Source of the DNA: Sporothrix humicola
Taxonomy: Eukaryota; Ascomycota; Sordariomycetes; Ophiostomatales; Ophiostomataceae
NCBI GenBank assembly: GCA_021396245.1
Contig: WNYE01000010.1
Coordinates: 1-64,000 of the forward strand
Reading direction: 5' to 3'
DNA: 64,000 nt
Shown piece after piece: positions 58,633 through 64,000 of the stretch. Made by a program: the position numbers and the translations under genes. The notes under the pieces were generated by a model. It searched no databases. It was given only the letters and a program-made list of their open reading frames with translations, and was not told the origin of the DNA. Every line of letters begins with the position of its first letter. Within the stretch, counting starts at the first letter, position 1.

Positions 58633-60552
58633 TCACTTCCATCCAGCCACGGCAGCGTCCACTTTGCTGCGGTACTCGCGCTGTGTCTTGAGCTGGTCCA
58701 GCATCACCTCGTACTTGGCCTGCAACAGCTTTGCCTCGCCCTCGTTTCCAGACGGCTGCACGACACGGCCGCCTTGAGTCATGCGCGTCATGATGGTCCA
58801 CAGAGGCTCGGTGGCCGCACCCTTCTCGGCGCCGCCGCTGGCAGCTTTGGCGCCCAACATGGCCGCACCATGGACAACAGCTGCATTGTCGTAGCGAGGA
58901 ATGACGACAGGGAGACCACAGGCAGTGGCAATCAGGCCGACTAGGAGGTCATTGCGGCACTGGCTGCCAGACATAAAGACACTGCGCAGCTCGTGGCCGG
59001 CGGCGTTCATCGTGTCGATGATCTGGCGGGTCTGCAGCGCGATAAACTCGAGCGCTGCATAATAGAGAAGAGCGAGGCCGTCGGCGGCGTTGTCGGTGCT
59101 GCTCATGCCGACGAGGGCACCGCGCATGTGCGGGTCGGCCACGGGCGAGCGGTTGCCCCACAGATCACCGTAGAAAAAGAGGTGGCGGGCGAGGTGGCCG
59201 ACGGCAGGACTGCCAGCTTCGGCAGCGAGCGCCCGCAAACGGTTGTTGAGATACTCGTAGATGTTGGTCTGGGTCTCGGCGCTCGTGGCGCTGACTTGCG
59301 CAAACGCCGGGTGCGTCTCGACGACGTGGCGGATCAGCTCGCCCGTCGCCGACTGGCCGCCCTCGGCCATCCAGAAATCGGGCAGCATAACGTCGCGATA
59401 CGGGCCCCAGACGCCGTCGACAAAGACCGCGTTGCGCGACATGGCCAAGTGGCAGGTCGACGTGCCGGCGACGGCCGCAAGACGCGTAAAAGCCTGGCTG
59501 ACGTCGTTCGCCTTGTTGGCCTCGTCGCCACCCAGATCGACGGGCGCACCGACTGTGCCGATCCAGCCTGCATAGGCGTCAATGACGCCGCTGCCAACGG
59601 CAATGCCTTCTTTGAGGCCGAGCTCTGCGGCTGCCTTGGCAGACAGCGGGCCGACAAGTTCGCCAGCACTCAGATAATGGCCGTTCTAGAAGAGGAGACA
59701 GAAACAAGTTAGCATACGTTGTACTGGTAGATCGGGGGAGACGCAAAAATGAAAGGCTAACCACCCCGTTGACGCCGCCGACACGCTTAAAGTTGTCCTG
59801 GGCTAACTCGCCGAGGCCGACGGCTGTGTAGAAATCTTCCTGCCAGCCCTTGACGCTGCCATCGACGCCGACCGGCACAAACCCCTGCTTGCACACGGCG
59901 CTGCAGAAGCTGCGGGTCTCGGCGCCCGTGGCCATGTGCGTCAGGGCATCGGCAAGATCATAGAATTTGCAGCGCGAAAAGACGTCGGGCGGCATGTGGT
60001 TCTTGAGCCACAAAACCTTGGGCATCTCCATCTCGACGTTCATCGTGCCGCCGACATAGCGCAGCAGGTTGTGGCCCGTAGCGTTGATGGCGTCTGTCTC
60101 GGCAAGAGCGCGGTGGTCGAGCCACAGGATAATGTTGCGGTGGTCCTCGTCGCCGGACGTCTGGTCCAGTCCTGATTTTGTCACGGTAATCGGCTCGTCT
60201 GTGTCGTGGCTGAAAACGGCCAGCGAGCAGGTGGCGTCGAAGCCGATGCCGCGGACGGCGCTGGCGTCGATGCCCGCCTCGGCCACGGCCGACTTCACCG
60301 AGCCGCAAATGTGCCGCCAAATGTCTGTTGTCGACTGCTCATAGTGTGTGTCGTCGATGCCGTAGGAAGCCTTCCACAGCTGGATGTCCTCGGACGCCAG
60401 GCCCTTGATCTCGCCGGCCGCGTTGATCACGCACGCCCGTGCAGACCCTGTGCCGACATCGACACCGATGTAGTAATCCTGGATTATCAGAGGGAATCCA
60501 AGAAACGGGACGATCTGCCAATGTAATCTTCACTCACCTCGCCTATGCTCAT
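58633..60552 (-). CDS. FGGY-family carbohydrate kinase (D-ribulokinase type)
   Basis: The model is complement join(58633..59685, 59765..60478, 60538..60552), 593 aa. The family of yeast YDR109C and human FGGY phosphorylates D-ribulose to D-ribulose 5-phosphate in the cytosol, probably as metabolite repair. The N-terminal phosphate-binding motif DYYIGVDVGTGSARACV is at residues 6-22. Others are GIGFDATCSLAVF, WLDHRAL, GSGVIDAYAGWIG, AGTSTCHLAMS and the C-terminal GSQCRNDLLVGLIATACGLPV, which holds the ATP-binding part of the FGGY C-domain. The first exon encodes only MSIGE. Intron 1 is 59 nt (GTGAGT, CTGATAAT, CCAG). Intron 2 is 79 nt with branch GCTAAC and TCTAG but a weak donor, GTGGTT; a cut 3 nt further (GTTAGC) would add one Val and is also possible. 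The length matches the family. It is divergent from the SMN gene. Confidence 0.93.
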
Positions 60553-61848
60553 GTTGCCTCGCTGTGTGTGCTCCTAGTTAAAACGAAAGAAGAAAAATGA
60601 AAGAGAATGCGTGCTGGCCACCTTAAATTGAAATCAAAACCAAAAGCAAAAACTCGCCGGCTTTCGCTGCTTACGGAGGATTCAAGCTGAGGATCGTGGG
60701 CTTTTTTCTTACGGCGCCGACTCTCCGGCCCTCGTGTCTTTGTGCTTGCCTTTTTGTGTCCTTTGCCCCTGGCACCTTTCCCCATTTTACCGTCTGCTAT
60801 TTACTCGTTTACAATCTCCTGCCTCCTCCTCTCAAATTCTCCTCATAATAGCGCGGAAACACTGCCCGAAGCGTGCGGGTCGCATGGCTCCTTCTCGCCC
60901 TTTGTGCCCGTGTGTGGTCAGAAGACATTCGCATTGCTTCGTGTGCGGGGCTACTCAATGAAGAAAGTCCCCTTGGTGGTGCGCAGGTGCGCCGCTCTTG
61001 CCCTCGAGACGAGTTCTGGGCGCTGGGCGCGCCTTCTCGTTTGCGCAACGTCCCCGCGTGCCATACTACGATCTGACAGTTCAAAAGAGGAGAAAGGCGG
61101 AGAGAGAAGGTGCGGCCTGCCGAAGACCGGCTCTGGAACTCGCTCCTTCCTGGCCCAGGCCCTTCTAGAGCACGACAATCCCTCCCTGGAGTTGCCGCCG
61201 TCTCCGGGCTACTGTGCACTGTTGCGGGTCTTGCCCGCAGCAGCGTACTGACACTTACGGAGGACACAGCACTGGTGTGAGTGTTTTTGTGGGCATTTTG
61301 GCGCATATCTGGTCATTTTTAGTCTTTTCACTCATTGCTCACTCTATTTTTCTGGTCATCTGTAAGTTTTTTGGTGTTACCGAGTCAAGTCCGGCGACAG
61401 ATTGCCAAGACAAAATGTGGCCAGTCAAGGCTTGAGGATTTGGCTCCGGTCAGTGCTGAAGATGTTTGGCGACCTTGTCAGATAAATTACAAGTCGCCAA
61501 CTGTCACCAGATGGCCGACAAGGTGAAGTATCACGCTGCGATCGACGTTTGTCGTTATTATGTGATTGGATAGTGGTGCATTTTGGTGGATTCTATGCTG
61601 AATTATGGAGCGTGCTGTGAGGCACTGAGGAGGCAGGTGCGATCGTCGCGCAAACAAACTCACTAACGTCGAATCTGAAGGACCCTGCATCTCAACACTC
61701 AACCTCACCTCCTGCCTCACAGAACTACTTTCGAGCCACTTTGTCAGCGCATCCCTACGATCGACATATACGGCCACATCCACGACGACATCTCATCGGT
61801 GCACAAAACACAGCCACGACCGCACGCCGCCACACAACCGGAGGGACA
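60553..61848. other. Divergent promoter region (FGGY kinase / SMN)
   Basis: No ORF here is convincing; frames up to 169 codons overlap antisense. It presumably contains both promoters and the SMN 5' leader. Confidence 0.5.
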
Positions 61849-63491
61849 ATGGCAGGCGCCGGCTCGCCGTGGGAAGACGCGGCCATCACCAAGTCGTGGG
61901 ACCGCGTCGTGAGCGACTACAAAGTGGGTTTCCCTTTACCTTTCCACCCACATGTCTCTTTTAGCTGCTCTTCTCTCAGCTCACCAACATGGCTAACACT
62001 GCCAGACCTTTCACGATGTCCGGGCGCGTGGAGGCACCGTTGACGATCTGCAAGCGCTCCTCAAAGACGCGCCAGCACGGTATGTTGCAACAAAAAACCA
62101 GACTTTGATGCCAAAATGTCACCCGATAAAAAGTGCCAGAGGCCGAGACGGCTGTCTAAGAGAAACAAAAAACGTTTGCATTGTTTGCATCATAAGGGTC
62201 TGAGGCCTCTTGGGCCTGGCCCTTGGGTCTAACAGAAAGAGAATACAGAAAGAAAAGACAGCGGGGCTGAAGCTTGTTTCATCTTTGACCACAGTGATGA
62301 GGCCTGAACACTCGCCTTTCATGTGTCGCCATTCCTCTGCATCAGCTCCTTGGCGAAACAAAACACGAAATGTTTCTTCTTTCCCCTTTTCTGGCTTTCG
62401 TCACTATTCTCTCACACACTCTCTCAATTTTGGTTCTCTTTTTCATAAGCCACTTTACAAACAATGGACCTTTACTAATTTATTTGCCATTCTCTATTTG
62501 TTTTTCTGGCACGATACGACATAGACCAGAAACGAAAGCGAGTCACAACGCCAAGCCTGAAACATCCCGCAGAACCGCCCCGAGCGGTGCAATGACGGCG
62601 GGCAATGCGGATGAGGATGTCTCTGGTGAGGTCGTCGGCGGTGACGGATTCGGCGAGGCACCAACAGCGCAAGGGAAAACAACAGGGCAAGCATCAAAGT
62701 CTGCACAACCACGAGCATCCGCACCCATAGCAGGGACGAACGGCCAAGCATTTTCTGCAGCCGCATCAAACACGGTACAGTCAAACCCAAGCTTTTTTTA
62801 CCCTTCTCTTACCGTCTTCTTATCCTTTATTTTTGTTCTCTCTTGCCCTCCTTGTGCCGTTTCCATCTTCCCCCTTTTTGCCCAGCCAGCTCAACGGTTC
62901 GGAGGCGAGCGGATGAAGACGATCCCATGGGCGATCCCGACCACGATAGAGTGGGATAGGAGGACAATAGAGGGTAGAGGGCCAAGACAAGCCTTTTTTG
63001 AGCTTCGTTTTGCCTGTTCATCCCTCGATTCCGTGTGGAATTCCTTCTGGCTGGCCCCCCACTCACTGATCTCACCGTCTATCTTTCTACGGAATATCTC
63101 CTTCATGCTTGCAATGTGTTCGTTTTCTGACTGACATTCTTGGCATCATTCTAGCCGCCGGCTCCCGGCCTGCTATCACCACAAACCGTCTTGGGAGGAG
63201 GTGAGTTCTATTGTTCTTCCGGCATCCGAACACTTGATGCTGTGAGCATTGCTACTGTTATCGTGATAATGTCCTACTAATACTCGTATTTCAGCCGACG
63301 AAGGTTTGAAGAAGCTCCTGATGTCTTGGTACTATGCCGGGTACTACACCGGCCTCTATGAAGGACAACAGCAAGCAGCACAACAGCAGCAGCAGCAGCC
63401 GCCGTACGAAGAGGAAGAGGCACAGGTCGAAGACCAGGGCGCTGATGGAATCGACCTGGACCTTGACGATAGCCAAGAGATGCAGCAATGA
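61849..63491 (+). CDS. smn1: SMN (survival of motor neuron) homologue
   Basis: The model is join(61849..61923, 62006..62079, 62525..62774, 63155..63200, 63295..63491), 213 aa. SMN is the core of the complex that loads Sm rings onto spliceosomal snRNAs. The N-terminus has the Gemin2-binding helix (WEDAAITKSWDRVVSDYKTFHDV, residues 8-30). The C-terminus has the YG-box (LKKLLMSWYYAGYYTGLYEG, residues 153-172), the oligomerisation helix with its Tyr/Gly pattern, followed by a Gln-rich acidic tail. The middle is disordered and there is no Tudor domain, as in fission yeast Smn1. The gene is intron-rich, with introns of 82, 445, 380 and 94 nt. Donors are GTGGGT, GTATGT, GTACAG and GTGAGT, and all phases agree. 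A further short acidic exon may exist near 62886-62950. The internal exon choice is less certain than both ends. Confidence 0.88.
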
Positions 63492-64000
63492 CCAGATGAA
63501 ATTCCTCAAATTCAAGAGTGAGAATAGAGTAGCACTGCGAGTGTTTACCATCTTCTCAAGCCTCAAGCTGCAACTGCAATTCCGGAGCACGACCAGCGTC
63601 CAGCTTCCGAGCAGAGATTGCAGTTCATGGGCACGCAAAACACGCAAAACATAGATCTGTGGACAGGCCTACAGAAACAAAAATGGAGATGCACAGCAAT
63701 GAACGAAAAAAAGCCAGCGAATCGGATGGCAAGTGGCACTGAACATTGAACAAAAAGCGACGTCCTTTCAATATTTGTCCGTGAGGCAAGACATATTCTC
63801 TGCAAAACCTGTGGAGGCACACGCCAGCCATGTCGTCTGATCGACGACAAGCCTTGCCAAGACAAATTGGGCGACAAGGGGAGGGTGGACAGAAAGAAAG
63901 AGGGAAAGCAACAACTCACAAAAAGAAGATAGAGGAAGTACATAAAAATGCTGCCTGTCGATACCCAGCAGCACACGCAAGAAATCGTCCTGATACACAT
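63492..64000. other. 3' flank of SMN to window end
   Basis: No gene is supported. Minus-strand ORFs reaching the window edge (up to 145 codons) are Cys/Phe/Ser-rich and look like chance, though a gene starting outside the window cannot be excluded. Confidence 0.45.

Noticed and set aside
1..64000. CRISPR array, prophage, transposase or reverse transcriptase
   Set aside because: No regularly spaced repeats and no integrase, transposase or RT motifs seen in any frame; the DNA is eukaryotic.

Overview
The window looks like nuclear DNA of a filamentous ascomycete (Pezizomycotina, most likely a Sordariomycete; genus not determinable by eye). The evidence is short introns (about 55-95 nt) with GTRNGT donors, CTAAC-type branch points and YAG acceptors, GC-rich exons full of poly-Gln/Ser/Ala/Asp runs, an intron-bearing tRNA-Pro, and a velvet (VeA) gene. 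No bacterial, plasmid, viral or CRISPR sequence was seen. Spliced models were built by hand by matching exon phase to splice signals.

Layout. 1-6.0 kb is gene-poor and holds only tRNA-Pro(CGG) on the minus strand. 6-16.2 kb is a housekeeping block: an APC15-like anaphase-promoting-complex subunit (+), the ER-Golgi SNARE BET1 (-), the H2A.Z chaperone CHZ1 (-), the ER membrane complex subunit EMC10 (-), and a PHO80/PREG-type phosphate-response cyclin (-). A 3 kb spacer leads to an ARMC8/Vid28 (GID5) armadillo protein (+), followed in the same reading frame by a further 222-codon ORF beyond two TAG codons. At 27.2 kb lies a seven-helix opsin-related (HSP30/YRO2) protein lacking the retinal lysine. 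From 28.1 to 43.8 kb I find no convincing gene. Then come veA (+), an SRPK-like kinase with an in-frame TAG inside the kinase domain (+), a 710-aa basic disordered protein (+), an unknown Ser/Arg-rich protein with an in-frame TAG (-), nucleoporin NIC96 (-), an FGGY-family D-ribulokinase (-), and a five-exon SMN homologue (+).

The genes are mostly unrelated housekeeping and regulatory functions, with no shared pathway and no biosynthetic cluster. The most unusual signal is three loci (ARMC8 tail, kinase, Ser/Arg-rich protein) in which coding sequence appears to continue in frame past TAG and never past TAA or TGA. Sordariomycetes are known to carry out ADAR-independent A-to-I mRNA editing during sexual development, which turns UAG into UGG (Trp). 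I propose these as candidate editing sites. Ordinary nonsense mutation or separate ORFs remain possible, and RNA data would decide.
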